31,621 nucleotides of DNA from Deltaproteobacteria bacterium (GCA_013202445.1 JABMRW010000105.1:1-31621), one strand, 5' to 3'; counted from the first letter of the stretch, positions 7,620-15,579 are shown. Notes: generated from the letters alone by a model not told the origin. Program-made: numbers and translations.

Positions 7620-8516
7620 GCTGATATTGAGAAAGCGCTGAAGCCCAGCCGTGATACCTGGTTCAAGCGGGCGATGCGCCTCTTTGACCGCCCCACCGTG
7701 GACGAGGCGGTATGGGAGGAGCTGGAGGAGCTGCTTATCTCGGCTGATGTCGGCTTCAGCACCACGGAAAAGCTCCTGGAGCAGGTCAGGCAGAGGGTCA
7801 AAGAAGAGAAGCTCAGCCAGGGCTCGGAGGTGCGTGACGCCCTCCAGCAGCAGATGGTCAGCATGCTCACTATTGAGGCGCCTGTACCCTCGGTTCCGCC
7901 TTCGTCGCCCGAGATTATTCTGGCGGTGGGTGTCAACGGCAGCGGCAAGACCACCTCTATCGCCAAGTTAGCCTATAAAGCCAAAAAAGAGGGTAAGCGA
8001 GTGCTGCTGGTGGCCGCTGATACCTTCCGGGCGGCGGCTATTGACCAGCTAAAACAACTGGGTGGGGAGGTTGGCGTGGATGTTGTTGGCCACCAGCCCG
8101 GCGCTGATGCCGGGGCGGTGGTCTTTGACGCCCTGGAGGCGGCACGCAGCCGGCAGGCGCAACAGGTAATTATCGATACCGCCGGCAGGCTGCACACCAA
8201 GTTCAACCTGATGGAGGAGCTTAAAAAAATTAAGCGGGTAGCCGCCAAGGCTGACGCTGCCGCCCCCCACCAGGTCATCCTGGTGCTTGATGCCAACACC
8301 GGCCAGAACGGCCTGACCCAGGCAAAACATTTTACCGAGGCGGTGGGAGTAACCGGCATTTTTCTGGCCAAGCTCGATGGCTCAGCTAAAGGAGGCATAG
8401 TGCTGGCTATCTGTGACCAACTGCAGGTGCCGATACAGTTTATCGGCGTCGGTGACGGGCTGGAGGACATGGCGCCCTTTGATGCTGAGGCTTTTGTACG
8501 GGCGCTTTGCGTCTGA
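7617..8516 (+). CDS. ftsY: Signal recognition particle receptor FtsY
   Basis: FtsY is the SRP receptor GTPase that docks ribosome-nascent chain complexes at the membrane. The 299 residues form an NG domain without a long acidic A domain. An N-terminal basic helix (LKPSRDTWFKRAMRLF, residues 8-23) matches the membrane-contacting helix of the family. The G1 loop is GVNGSGKTT (105-113), followed by DTFRAAAIDQL (135-145), a DTAGR motif and an (A)KLDGSAKGG motif, where Ala replaces the usual Thr. TTG at 7617 is the only usable start: the frame has a TAA at 7563 and no ATG, GTG or TTG between, and the next ATG (7674) would cut the conserved helix. The start codon lies at the end of a repeat element. 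lgt follows 17 bases downstream. Confidence 0.95.
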   Translation: MADIEKALKPSRDTWFKRAMRLFDRPTVDEAVWEELEELLISADVGFSTTEKLLEQVRQRVKEEKLSQGSEVRDALQQQMVSMLTIEAPVPSVPPSSPEIILAVGVNGSGKTTSIAKLAYKAKKEGKRVLLVAADTFRAAAIDQLKQLGGEVGVDVVGHQPGADAGAVVFDALEAARSRQAQQVIIDTAGRLHTKFNLMEELKKIKRVAAKADAAAPHQVILVLDANTGQNGLTQAKHFTEAVGVTGIFLAKLDGSAKGGIVLAICDQLQVPIQFIGVGDGLEDMAPFDAEAFVRALCV

Positions 8517-8533
8517 TTTTTAGGAGGTAGACA

Positions 8534-9331
8534 TTGATTACTATAGGTGTAAATCCGGTAGCCTTCACCATAGGTGAGATGAGTGTGCGGTGGTACGGCG
8601 TTATGGTGGCGCTGGCGGTGGTGCTGCTGATACTCTGGATGGTATGGCAGATAAGGCGCGGGGCTGATATCTCCTACGATAGTCTGCTTACCGTAGCCCT
8701 GATAGCCATTCCCTCCGCTATAATAATATCAAGGTTGCTCCATATTATTGATATGTTTGGTTTTTATATGGCCAACCCCGGGCTGCTTTGGGGTTTTAGT
8801 GGTCTGACCATATGGGGTGCCATCCTGGGGGCGACTCTGGGCATCTGGGTTTACAGCCGCTTCACCGATTTTAAATACGGTTACTTTATGGACCTGGTGA
8901 CGCCGGCTGTCCTGCTGGCTCAGGTGATAGGCAGGGTTGGCTGCACCATAAACGGCTGCTGCTACGGCAAGACCACCTCGCTGCCCTGCGCCGTTGTCTA
9001 CACTAACCCGGATAGCTATGCCCCCCTGGGAATAGGCGTTCACCTCACCCAGCTCTATGAGATTGCCTTTCTGTTTATTGTCTTCGGGGTATTGTTCTGG
9101 CTGAGGAAGCGCTTCCAGCCGGAAGGCTCCCTGTTCCTGATTTATCTCAGCCTGTATTCAATGTGGCGGCTGGGCATTGGCTTCCTGCGGGACGGGACGG
9201 ACTTCCTCTTTGGCTTACACCAGGCTCAGGTGATAGGCATTGTCGTCTTGCTGATTGTTGTCCCCATACTGGTAGTGAGGACGCGCTGGGTGAAAGGTGA
9301 AGGTAGGGGGTTAGATGATAACAGGTATTAG
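8534..9331 (+). CDS. lgt: Prolipoprotein diacylglyceryl transferase
   Basis: Lgt transfers diacylglycerol from phosphatidylglycerol to the lipobox cysteine of prolipoproteins in the cytoplasmic membrane. The 265-residue protein is highly hydrophobic with about seven predicted membrane segments. It has the N-terminal VRWYGVM motif and the family signature region GRVGCTINGCCYG (133-145), where the usual GRxGN(F)xN(G)E is replaced by a Cys-containing version seen in some lineages. The start is TTG at 8534, six bases after AGGAGG (8522-8527). It forms a pair with ftsY (both serve membrane and secretion biology), 17 bases apart. A weak GCTTAA/TTAAGC hairpin (9344-9361) separates it from the convergent RRM gene. 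Confidence 0.94.
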   Translation: MITIGVNPVAFTIGEMSVRWYGVMVALAVVLLILWMVWQIRRGADISYDSLLTVALIAIPSAIIISRLLHIIDMFGFYMANPGLLWGFSGLTIWGAILGATLGIWVYSRFTDFKYGYFMDLVTPAVLLAQVIGRVGCTINGCCYGKTTSLPCAVVYTNPDSYAPLGIGVHLTQLYEIAFLFIVFGVLFWLRKRFQPEGSLFLIYLSLYSMWRLGIGFLRDGTDFLFGLHQAQVIGIVVLLIVVPILVVRTRWVKGEGRGLDDNRY

Positions 9332-9368
9332 GCTTATAATAAGGCTTAAGGGGTTTTAAGCGGGGATT

Positions 9369-9707
9369 CTAGTATCTTCTCGGCCTGCCGCCGCCTCTTC
9401 CGCCTCCACCACCACCGCCTTTTCGGCCGCCGCCGTATGAAGAGCGTCCGCCGCCCCGGCTATCGGTGCGAGGGCGAGCCTCGTTGATATCCATTGTACG
9501 TTCCTGCAGTGTCTTTCCTTTGAGGCCGGTAATGGCCGCTTCGCCTTCCGTCTTTGACGGCATTTCAACAAAGGCAAAGCCCCTCGGTTGTCCGCCATAC
9601 TTGTCTTTGATAATGTTAACCGCACTCACTTCTCCAAAAGCGGCGAATTCCTGGCGCAGTTCCTCTTCAGTTACATCGCGGGACAGGTTGCCCACATAGA
9701 TATTCAT
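9369..9707 (-). CDS. RRM-family RNA-binding protein with Gly/Arg-rich tail
   Basis: A single RNA recognition motif fills residues 1-80: RNP2 is IYVGNL (3-8) and RNP1 is RGFAFVEM. The last 30 residues are an Arg/Gly-rich tail rich in GGG and RGG steps, ending RPRRY. This architecture is that of the cyanobacterial cold-induced Rbp proteins, which also have a single RRM and often a Gly-rich tail. It lies 46 bases downstream of rpsU on the same strand; in Anabaena rbpA1 and rpsU form a cold-regulated pair, so cold or translation-stress function is a fair inference. The start ATG at 9707 is preceded by a purine-rich AGGGGGAGCC ribosome site. Confidence 0.93.
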   Translation of the reverse strand: MNIYVGNLSRDVTEEELRQEFAAFGEVSAVNIIKDKYGGQPRGFAFVEMPSKTEGEAAITGLKGKTLQERTMDINEARPRTDSRGGGRSSYGGGRKGGGGGGGRGGGRPRRY

Positions 9708-9753
9708 AATGGCTCCCCCTTTTGTCGATGAGTACTTTTAACCGCCCCTGGTA

Positions 9754-9939
9754 CTACCTGCCCGTTCGCCTCCGCCGGGCGCTCTTTTTGGCTTTCAGGC
9801 GCGCCGCGTCCCTCTTGGACATGAAATAGCGATGAGTCTTGGCCTCGCGCAGGACTCCTTCCATCTGTACCATCTTTTGAAAGCGCCTCAACAAGGAGTC
9901 CTGGCTTTCACCGTCACGTATTGAAACTTTTAATGACAT
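9754..9939 (-). CDS. rpsU: 30S ribosomal protein S21
   Basis: S21 is a small basic protein of the 30S subunit involved in start-site recognition. The product has the family pattern: SLKVSIRDGESQDSLLRRFQKMVQ, then REAKTHRYFMSKRDAARLKAKKSARRRR. I set the start at ATG 9939, giving 61 residues, because S21 proteins begin with this SLKVSI-type strand and are 55-70 residues long. A longer frame from ATG 9969 would add ten residues lying in a strong hairpin and has no ribosome site. The site before 9939 is weak (GGTG). It sits between the zinc-ribbon and RRM genes. Confidence 0.93.
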   Translation of the reverse strand: MSLKVSIRDGESQDSLLRRFQKMVQMEGVLREAKTHRYFMSKRDAARLKAKKSARRRRTGR

Positions 9940-9962
9940 TACACACCAACGTATTTTAGTGA

Positions 9963-9997
9963 CATACACGGGCCGGGGGTTACCCAGCCCGTGTATG
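9963..9997 (-). promoter_or_regulatory. Strong hairpin in the rpsU 5' region
   Basis: CATACACGGGC (9963-9973) pairs perfectly with GCCCGTGTATG (9987-9997), with an inner GGG/CCC pair in the loop. It lies between the zinc-ribbon stop and the rpsU ATG and ends 23 bases before the start. No U-tract follows on either strand, so it is not a standard intrinsic terminator; it is more likely an mRNA processing, stability or translation-control structure. Confidence 0.6.
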
Positions 9998-10017
9998 CCC
10001 TTTAGCTCAACTTAGCC

Positions 10018-10323
10018 TTATCGGTTAAGTTTAACTTTATTGTAGCAATCGCTACAATATACCGGTCTACCCTCACGGGGCTCGAACGGTACCTCGGTCT
10101 CCTTACCACACTCGGCACATGTTACCGGGAACATCTGACGCCGGGACCGGGAGCCGTAGCTATCATTCCCGTAACGCTGTGATTTCCTGGCTTCACGGCA
10201 TGCGGTACAGCGCTTGGGCTCGTTGGTATAGCCTTTAGATTGGAAGAACTCTTGCTCCTCGGCACTAAAGGTAAAGTCAGCCCCGCAATCGGCACACTTG
10301 AGTTGTTTGTCCTCAAAACTCAT
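10018..10323 (-). CDS. Small zinc-ribbon protein, paralogue of 4280-4573
   Basis: The 101-residue protein has CADCG, CTACR, CAECG and CSDCY knuckles and the same PFEPREGRPVYC ending as the gene at 4280. It differs by a Ser/Tyr/Gly/Arg-rich insert (GNDSYGSRSRRQ) between the second and third knuckle. AGGAGG lies seven bases before the ATG at 10323. A strong promoter about 120 bases upstream gives a leader of about 108 bases. It is the first gene of zinc ribbon-rpsU-RRM on the minus strand, which places it in an RNA-binding/translation context. Molecular function is unknown to me. Confidence 0.87.
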   Translation of the reverse strand: MSFEDKQLKCADCGADFTFSAEEQEFFQSKGYTNEPKRCTACREARKSQRYGNDSYGSRSRRQMFPVTCAECGKETEVPFEPREGRPVYCSDCYNKVKLNR

Positions 10324-10437
10324 AGGATGACCTCCTCTCTCTAAAATAGTTGGTTAGAGTTGCGATCATCCAAAAGTCGAGTAACCAGAAGTATTTGACT
10401 AAGTATGTGATAACCTAAACCTTAAACCACCGCAAAC

Positions 10438-10466
10438 ATTATACACTAAAGGCAATACGTTGGCAA
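10438..10466 (-). promoter_or_regulatory. Promoter of zinc-ribbon/rpsU/RRM group
   Basis: On the minus strand TTGCCA (10461-10466) and TATAAT (10438-10443) are separated by 17 bases, an 11 of 12 match. The predicted start near 10431 leaves a 108-base leader, long for a small gene and reminiscent of cold-shock mRNA leaders, though no cold-box sequence can be named. Confidence 0.75.
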
Positions 10467-10496
10467 GTGCAGGGTGACGGGCTTCCCGGTGGCGCT

Positions 10497-12179
10497 TTAG
10501 CCACTCGGGGCAAAGTCTAGAATATTCAGCCTAAGCTTCTCCCTGCCCTGCCACCGGTCTATCTCCAGATTGTAGACAATATCAAGCCGGGGCGATATCT
10601 CGGCCAGATAGCAGCCCAGCCTAAAGCCCACCCCGTCCCAGGCCGTGCCCCCTTGCCTCAGTTTCAGCCTCAGGTGCTGGGCGCCGTTACCCATGGTGCG
10701 GCAGTCGACTATCTCCACCCGGCGGCTTAAGAATGTAGGCGATGGGTTGCCCCGGCCGAAGGGGGATAGCTGCTGGATGGTGTTAAAGGTGTCCCCGCTT
10801 AAGTCGGGCAGGGTGACCTCGGCATCGATATTCAGCCGGGGGCGGAGGTCGGCCCCGGCCAGCTGTTCTTCGGCCTGCCGGGCCAGGTACTGCTCCAGGT
10901 GGGGCAGGTTTTTGGTGGGTAGGGTGAAGCCGGCCGCCTGGGAGTGGCCGCCGAAGTGTGAAAGCAGGTTGCTGCAGCCGGTCAGGGCGGCGATGATATT
11001 AAACTCGGGGATACTGCGGCCGCTGCCGCTGCTGAGCTTATCGCCGGTCCTGATGACCAGGGCCGGGCGGTAGAACTCCTCGGCCAGCCTCCCCGCCACC
11101 AGTCCGGCGATGCCCACCGGGTAGTCGCTGCCGGCGGCAATCAATAGCGGTGAAATCCCCTGGGCCAGCACCTGCTCTTTGGCTTTGGCCTGGACTTTAG
11201 CGGTCAGCCGCTGCCGTTCGGCGTTTTTCTGCTCCAGCCATACCGCCAGTCCCTCCGCCTCTTTGGGGGAATCGGTCATCAGCAGTTTATAGCTGGTCAT
11301 GGCGTGGGCTAATCTGCCGGCGGCGTTCAGGCGGGGGGCGATAGTCCAGGAGATGCTCTCGGCGTCAAGGCTGCCCGGGCTTAAGTTAGCCTGGGCCATA
11401 ATCTCCCGCAGCCCGAGGCGGGGGCTGGTATTCATCAATTTAAGCCCCTCTTTAACCAGGTAGCGGTTCTCCCCGGCAAGTGGGGCCATGTCGGCCACCG
11501 TCCCTATGGCAATCAGGTCAAACAGCCCGTCAAGCTGTTCCTCCTTGCCGATGCCCTGGAGAAGAGCCTGGAGCAGCTTGCCGGCGATGCCGGCGCCGGT
11601 CAGTTCGGGAAAGGGGTAGGCGGAGTCGGCTCGCTTGGGATTGACCACGGCCACGGCGGACGGAATTTCGGGCAGGGGGGTGTGGTGGTCGGTGATAACT
11701 ATATCCAGTTTAAGCCTGTTGGCCCGCTTGACCTCGGCCAGGGCGGTAATGCCGCAGTCGACGCTGATAACCAGGCTGATGCCCTGCTGGTGCAGTTTTT
11801 CCAGGGCGGCTACTTTAAGCCCGTAGCCCTCGGTTACGCGGTGGGGGATGTAGGGGATGACCTTGCCGCCGAGGCGGGACAACCCCTGGACGAGCAGGGC
11901 GGTGCCGGTGATGCCGTCGGCGTCAAAGTCGCCGTAGATGGCGATGTTCTCCCCGGAGAGAAGGGCGCGGTAAATCCGGGCTACCGCCGGCTGGATATCG
12001 GGGAGCAGGGAGGGGTCACCGGAAAGTCGTCTGTCAGCGGTGATGAAGGGCTCCAGCTGTGAAGGCTCGGTAAGCCCGCGGTTATATAAAAGTTGGGCTA
12101 TTAAGGGGGAGAGGCCTAAATTTAAGGCCAGATTTTTGTCTGGAACCGGTGGCAGCAGATTCCAGCGGTAATGACTCAA
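10497..12179 (-). CDS. recJ: Single-stranded-DNA-specific exonuclease RecJ
   Basis: RecJ is a 5'-3' single-strand exonuclease of recombination and base-excision repair. The 560 residues show the DHH-family motifs: GDFDADGITG (83-92) with metal-binding aspartates, SVDCG, TDHHTP (163-168), and GTVADMAPL, then a DHHA1-type domain with VAGRLAEEF, GSGRSIPEFNI and HFGGHSQAAGFTL. A C-terminal OB-like region follows. The TTG at 12179 is supported by GAGAGG inside the fabF end, five bases upstream. The gene starts two bases after the fabF stop, so it depends on fabF transcription; the pairing has no obvious functional meaning. Confidence 0.95.
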   Translation of the reverse strand: MSHYRWNLLPPVPDKNLALNLGLSPLIAQLLYNRGLTEPSQLEPFITADRRLSGDPSLLPDIQPAVARIYRALLSGENIAIYGDFDADGITGTALLVQGLSRLGGKVIPYIPHRVTEGYGLKVAALEKLHQQGISLVISVDCGITALAEVKRANRLKLDIVITDHHTPLPEIPSAVAVVNPKRADSAYPFPELTGAGIAGKLLQALLQGIGKEEQLDGLFDLIAIGTVADMAPLAGENRYLVKEGLKLMNTSPRLGLREIMAQANLSPGSLDAESISWTIAPRLNAAGRLAHAMTSYKLLMTDSPKEAEGLAVWLEQKNAERQRLTAKVQAKAKEQVLAQGISPLLIAAGSDYPVGIAGLVAGRLAEEFYRPALVIRTGDKLSSGSGRSIPEFNIIAALTGCSNLLSHFGGHSQAAGFTLPTKNLPHLEQYLARQAEEQLAGADLRPRLNIDAEVTLPDLSGDTFNTIQQLSPFGRGNPSPTFLSRRVEIVDCRTMGNGAQHLRLKLRQGGTAWDGVGFRLGCYLAEISPRLDIVYNLEIDRWQGREKLRLNILDFAPSG

Positions 12180-12181
12180 AT

Positions 12182-13435
12182 TTACCTCTCGGGGTACTCC
12201 CGGAAGACCAGCACCGAGTTGTGCCCGCCGAAGCCGAAGGAGTTGGACAGGGCGGTGGTAACTTTAGCCTGGCGGGCCACATTGGGCACGTAATCTAAGT
12301 CGCATTCAGGGTCGGGGTGGGTGAGGTTTATTGTCGGCGGTATTATGCCGTTCCGGATAGCCATGATGCATATCGCCGCCTCAACGGCACCGGCACTGCC
12401 CACCAGGTGCCCCATCATTGACTTGGTGGAGCTTATCGGAATTTTATAGGCACGCTCACCGAATATCGTCTTTATCGCCTTGGTCTCCATCTTGTCGTTG
12501 AGTATGGTGGAGGTGCCGTGGGCGTTGATGTAGTCAATCTCATCGGGCTTTATGCCGGCTTTATCCAGCGCCCGCTGCACCGCCAGGGCGGCGCCGGCGC
12601 CGCTCTCAATGGGGGCGGTGATGTGGTAGGCATCGGCGCTGGATCCGTAGGCAAGCAATTCGGCCAGTATTTTAGCCCCCCGCGCCCGGGCGAAGGCCAG
12701 GTCTTCCAGAATGAGGACGCCTGACCCCTCCCCGATGACGAAGCCGTCGCGCTCGGCGTCAAAGGGGCGGGAGGCGAGCTGCGGCTCGTCGTTCCGGGTG
12801 GAGATAGCCTTCATGGCGTTGAAGGCGCTGACGCCCACCGGGTTGATTATGGCCTCACTGCCGCCGGTTACCATCACCTTGGCATCGCCGCGCTTGATGG
12901 TCTCGCAGGCAAAGCCGATGGCGTCCGAGCCGCTGGAGCAGGCCGAGGTGGTGCACAGGTTGGGACCCTTTACCCCCAGAATGATGGATATCTGGGCGGC
13001 GGCTATATTGGGCATTATCATTGGGATGAGGAAAGGGCTTACCCGGTCGGCGCCCCTCTCCAGCAAGACCTTGATTTGTTCAAAGAGGGTGGTCAGTCCC
13101 CCGATACCGCTGCCGATGACGATGCCGATGTCGTTTTTATTGACGGCGTCGATTTGCAGCCCCGAATGCTTAACCGCCTCAAGGCTGGCGGCTACCGCCA
13201 TCTGGGAGAAGCGGTCGTTGCGGCGGGCATCCTTGTGGTTCATATAATTGGTGGGATCAAAGCCTTTTACCTCGCCGGCAATCTTGGTCTCAAAGCCCTC
13301 GGTATCAAACAGGGTGATGCGGTCCACCCCGGGCCGGCCGGCAATAAGGGCTTCCCAGGTGGCGACGGCGTTCAGGCCGAGGGGACAGACCACCCCAATA
13401 CCGGTAACTACTACTCTATTATTTGCATTTGACAT
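12182..13435 (-). CDS. fabF: Beta-ketoacyl-ACP synthase II
   Basis: FabF condenses malonyl-ACP with acyl-ACP in fatty acid elongation. The 417 residues carry the Cys-His-His triad: Cys166 in TSACSSG, His306 in NAHGTST and His343 in GHLVGSAGA, plus the NSFGFGGHN end motif. Length and order are normal for FabF rather than FabH, which lacks the second His in this form. No acpP or other fab gene is adjacent in the window. The ATG at 13435 has no Shine-Dalgarno. A weak promoter pair on the minus strand (TTGCAG at 13493-13498, TAAAAA at 13470-13475, 17 apart) would give a leader of about 27 bases. No fatty-acid regulator operator was identified. Confidence 0.95.
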   Translation of the reverse strand: MSNANNRVVVTGIGVVCPLGLNAVATWEALIAGRPGVDRITLFDTEGFETKIAGEVKGFDPTNYMNHKDARRNDRFSQMAVAASLEAVKHSGLQIDAVNKNDIGIVIGSGIGGLTTLFEQIKVLLERGADRVSPFLIPMIMPNIAAAQISIILGVKGPNLCTTSACSSGSDAIGFACETIKRGDAKVMVTGGSEAIINPVGVSAFNAMKAISTRNDEPQLASRPFDAERDGFVIGEGSGVLILEDLAFARARGAKILAELLAYGSSADAYHITAPIESGAGAALAVQRALDKAGIKPDEIDYINAHGTSTILNDKMETKAIKTIFGERAYKIPISSTKSMMGHLVGSAGAVEAAICIMAIRNGIIPPTINLTHPDPECDLDYVPNVARQAKVTTALSNSFGFGGHNSVLVFREYPER

Positions 13436-13545
13436 AACATTAATGGGGGAAATGGATATTGGTTAGTTATTTTTACCATAATTTCGCTTTTTCTGCAAGG
13501 AAAGCCCGTATTTGGGGCGGATTATTTTAACCCCTCCCCCATTTT

Positions 13546-13640
13546 TAACATTTCTATTATTTCCCTCCCTCCCACCCTCATTGGCTTCGCCTCTAAAACA
13601 CCCTCTAAAAACTGGGCGCTTCCTCCCCCTTTATATCTTT
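13546..13640. repeat. GC-rich intergenic repeat (family B)
   Basis: This part of the fabF-mtaB gap contains CCTCCCACCCTCATTGGCT, then a 38-base block (13595-13632) that repeats 4025-4060 almost exactly, then TTATATCTTTTTCCGCC as in other family B copies. No gene is visible on either strand; the open frame 13512-13766 is low-complexity and spans both repeat families. Confidence 0.7.
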
Positions 13641-13693
13641 TTCCGCCATCTCACTGGGAGATACAGTTTCCCAAGGGTGCTGGCTAACTTAAT

Positions 13694-13779
13694 GGGGTGT
13701 CTAAGAGGGGCGTTAGCCCCTCTTCTAAAAAAGATATTCCCCCTCCCTTGTAAGGGAGGGGTATAAAGGGGGAGGGTTG
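13694..13779 (+). repeat. Two-hairpin repeat element (family A, copy 2)
   Basis: GGGGTGTCT leads into hairpin 2 (AAGAGGGG 13703-13710 with CCCCTCTT 13717-13724). The linker CTAAAAAAGATATT joins it to hairpin 1 (CCCCTCCC 13740-13747, loop TTGTAA, GGGAGGGG 13754-13761). The end is GTATAAAGGGGGAGGGTTG, matching copy 1 at ftsY. It lies 22 bases before the mtaB promoter. Confidence 0.8.
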
Positions 13780-13800
13780 TACTGTAAATATATAATCTAT

Positions 13801-13829
13801 TTGACCCGCATCAAATCTCGCCCTATAAT
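13801..13829 (+). promoter_or_regulatory. mtaB promoter (leaderless)
   Basis: TTGACC (13801-13806) and TATAAT (13824-13829) are 17 bases apart. Eight bases separate the -10 from the ATG at 13838, so transcription should begin at or within a base or two of the start codon. There is no Shine-Dalgarno, which agrees with a leaderless mRNA. Confidence 0.8.
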
Positions 13830-13837
13830 TTTTATAT

Positions 13838-15061
13838 ATGGGAAATTCGGAAACAACCAGGATCGCCTTAGACACGGTGGGCTGTAAGCTCAATCAGGCT
13901 GAAACCCAGCTTCTGGCCCGGCAGTTTGCCCAGGCCGGGTACCGGCTGGTACCGCCCGACGATGTGGCTGATGTCTATGTGCTCAATACCTGCACCGTGA
14001 CCCGTGTCGCCGATGGCAAATGCCGCCGCCTGCTGAATCAAGCCCGCCGCCGTAATCCCGGCGCCCTGGTGGTGGCCATCGGCTGCTACGCCCAGCGCGC
14101 CCGCCAGGAGCTGTCCCGGATTAAGGGCGTTGACCTTGTTCTGGATAACAGCCAGAAGATGGATTTACTGCCCCGCCTTGAGGAATCGGGGCGCCTGATT
14201 CGCCCCGAGGCAGTTTCAAGCCAAGCTGATTTCAGGACCCGCGCCTTCGTCAAGGTGCAGGATGGCTGTAATAACTTCTGCTCTTACTGCATCGTGCCGC
14301 TGGTGCGGGGCAGGGAGAAGAGCCTGCCCCTTGAACAGGTTATTGATGAGGTCAGCCACCGCGTTGTCGACGGCTATAAAGAGGTGGTGCTCACCGGCAC
14401 CGAGATCGGCTCATATAGCCATGAAGGGGCTGGCTTAAAGGAACTGCTCCGGAGAATTTTAGAGAAGACCGGGGTAGCCAGATTAAGGCTCTCCTCCCTC
14501 CAGCCCCAGGAAATAACCCCCGAACTTATCGGGCTCTGGCAAGACGAGAGACTCTGCCGCCATTTCCACCTCTCCCTGCAGAGCGGCAGCGATGCCGTGC
14601 TCGGGCGGATGAAGCGGCGCTATACTACTGCCGATTATAAGCGGGCGGTGGACTTAATAAGGAAGGCTGTGCCCGGCGTGGCTATCACCACCGATGTTAT
14701 CGTCGGCTTCCCCGGCGAGACCGAGGAAGAGTATAAAGAGAGCTATAATTTTGCCAGGCAGATGAATTTCGCCCGCATCCATGTCTTTTCTTACTCCCCC
14801 CGCCCCGGCACCCGGGCCGCCGATATGCCCCAACAGGTAGACGATAAGGTCAAGCGGGAGCGGAGCCGCAAAATGCTGGCGCTGGGCAGGGCGTGCATCC
14901 GCAACTTCAGGAAAAGGTTCCTGGGTAAAACCATGCTCGTTTTGTGGGAGAAGGAAACCGGCGGCGTCTGGTCCGGCCTCACCGATAACTATATCAGGGC
15001 ATACACCAAAAGCGACGAGGATTTAACCAATCAGCTCATGCCGGTAGAGCTGGCGGAGTAA
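13838..15061 (+). CDS. mtaB: tRNA t6A37 methylthiotransferase MtaB
   Basis: MtaB adds a methylthio group to t6A37 of tRNAs reading ANN codons, giving ms2t6A. The 407 residues have the three N-terminal cluster cysteines (Cys16 in TVGCKLNQ, Cys52 in NTCTVT, Cys83 in IGCYAQ) and the radical-SAM cysteines 144, 148 and 151 in DGCNNFCSYC. The SAM domain continues with VVLTGTEIGSY, HLSLQSGSD and TTDVIVGFPGETEEE. A short TRAM-like C-terminal segment follows. These features fit MtaB more than MiaB (TVGCKLNQ type N-terminus). The ATG at 13838 is supported by the start of homology and by the leaderless promoter. It converges with the GNAT gene three bases downstream. Confidence 0.94.
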   Translation: MGNSETTRIALDTVGCKLNQAETQLLARQFAQAGYRLVPPDDVADVYVLNTCTVTRVADGKCRRLLNQARRRNPGALVVAIGCYAQRARQELSRIKGVDLVLDNSQKMDLLPRLEESGRLIRPEAVSSQADFRTRAFVKVQDGCNNFCSYCIVPLVRGREKSLPLEQVIDEVSHRVVDGYKEVVLTGTEIGSYSHEGAGLKELLRRILEKTGVARLRLSSLQPQEITPELIGLWQDERLCRHFHLSLQSGSDAVLGRMKRRYTTADYKRAVDLIRKAVPGVAITTDVIVGFPGETEEEYKESYNFARQMNFARIHVFSYSPRPGTRAADMPQQVDDKVKRERSRKMLALGRACIRNFRKRFLGKTMLVLWEKETGGVWSGLTDNYIRAYTKSDEDLTNQLMPVELAE

Positions 15062-15064
15062 TTT

Positions 15065-15541
15065 TTATATATCCGTCCCCAGCACTACTGAAGTCTCAAT
15101 CTGGCGCCGCGGGATGTCCCAGTAGGTCTCCAGCAGCTCGTCCTTATCCGGCTGGAGATTGAAGCCGTGCTTCTGGTAGAAGTCGATGGCCCAGCGGGCA
15201 TCGGCCCAGGTTCCCACCAGCAGGCGGGAAGTATTGGCCATCTCCTTAAGGTGATTTAGGAGTTTACTGCCTATCCCCTTTTTCTGCCATTGGGGCAGGA
15301 CATAGGAGTGGCGGATAAGGGTTATATCCTTAACCGGTTGAAACCCCATCACCCCCACCAGCTCCCCGTCCTCCTCCCAGCCAAAGAAGGTCATCTGCTT
15401 GATTTCCCGCTCCAGCTCTTCTCTGGGCATGTAGGGTTGGGGGTAGCAGTCGGCGGGGATAGAACCCTCATAGGCTCTGGCGGCCTCATTAATAATAAGG
15501 TTTATCCGGTCGAAATCCTGTGGCTGGCACTGGCGAATCAT
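15065..15541 (-). CDS. GNAT-family N-acetyltransferase
   Basis: The 158-residue protein has the GNAT fold order: an N-terminal strand (MIRQCQPQDFDRINLII), a central ELVGVMGF strand, the acetyl-CoA loop QWQKKGIGSKLLNHL, and a C-terminal AIDFYQKHGF strand-helix. The substrate is not predictable. I chose ATG 15541 rather than the upstream in-frame start at 15628 (187 residues) because the longer N-terminus is low-complexity, and because TATACT lies 8 bases before this ATG. No Shine-Dalgarno is visible. The gene is transcribed divergently from the histidine kinase at 15873 and shares a regulatory region of about 330 bases with it. Confidence 0.85.
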   Translation of the reverse strand: MIRQCQPQDFDRINLIINEAARAYEGSIPADCYPQPYMPREELEREIKQMTFFGWEEDGELVGVMGFQPVKDITLIRHSYVLPQWQKKGIGSKLLNHLKEMANTSRLLVGTWADARWAIDFYQKHGFNLQPDKDELLETYWDIPRRQIETSVVLGTDI

Positions 15542-15549
15542 TAGCCCTA

Positions 15550-15579
15550 AGTATACTGAGTCAGCAGGGAGGTGGTCAA
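15550..15579 (-). promoter_or_regulatory. Leaderless promoter of the GNAT gene
   Basis: On the minus strand TTGACC (15574-15579) and TATACT (15550-15555) are 18 bases apart, a 10 of 12 match. The ATG is eight bases beyond the -10. A run of ten C on the plus strand (15585-15594) lies just upstream of the -35. Confidence 0.75.

Noticed and set aside
13512..13766. 84-codon open frame upstream of mtaB
   Set aside because: It spans the repeat blocks and reads as low-complexity; no start site.
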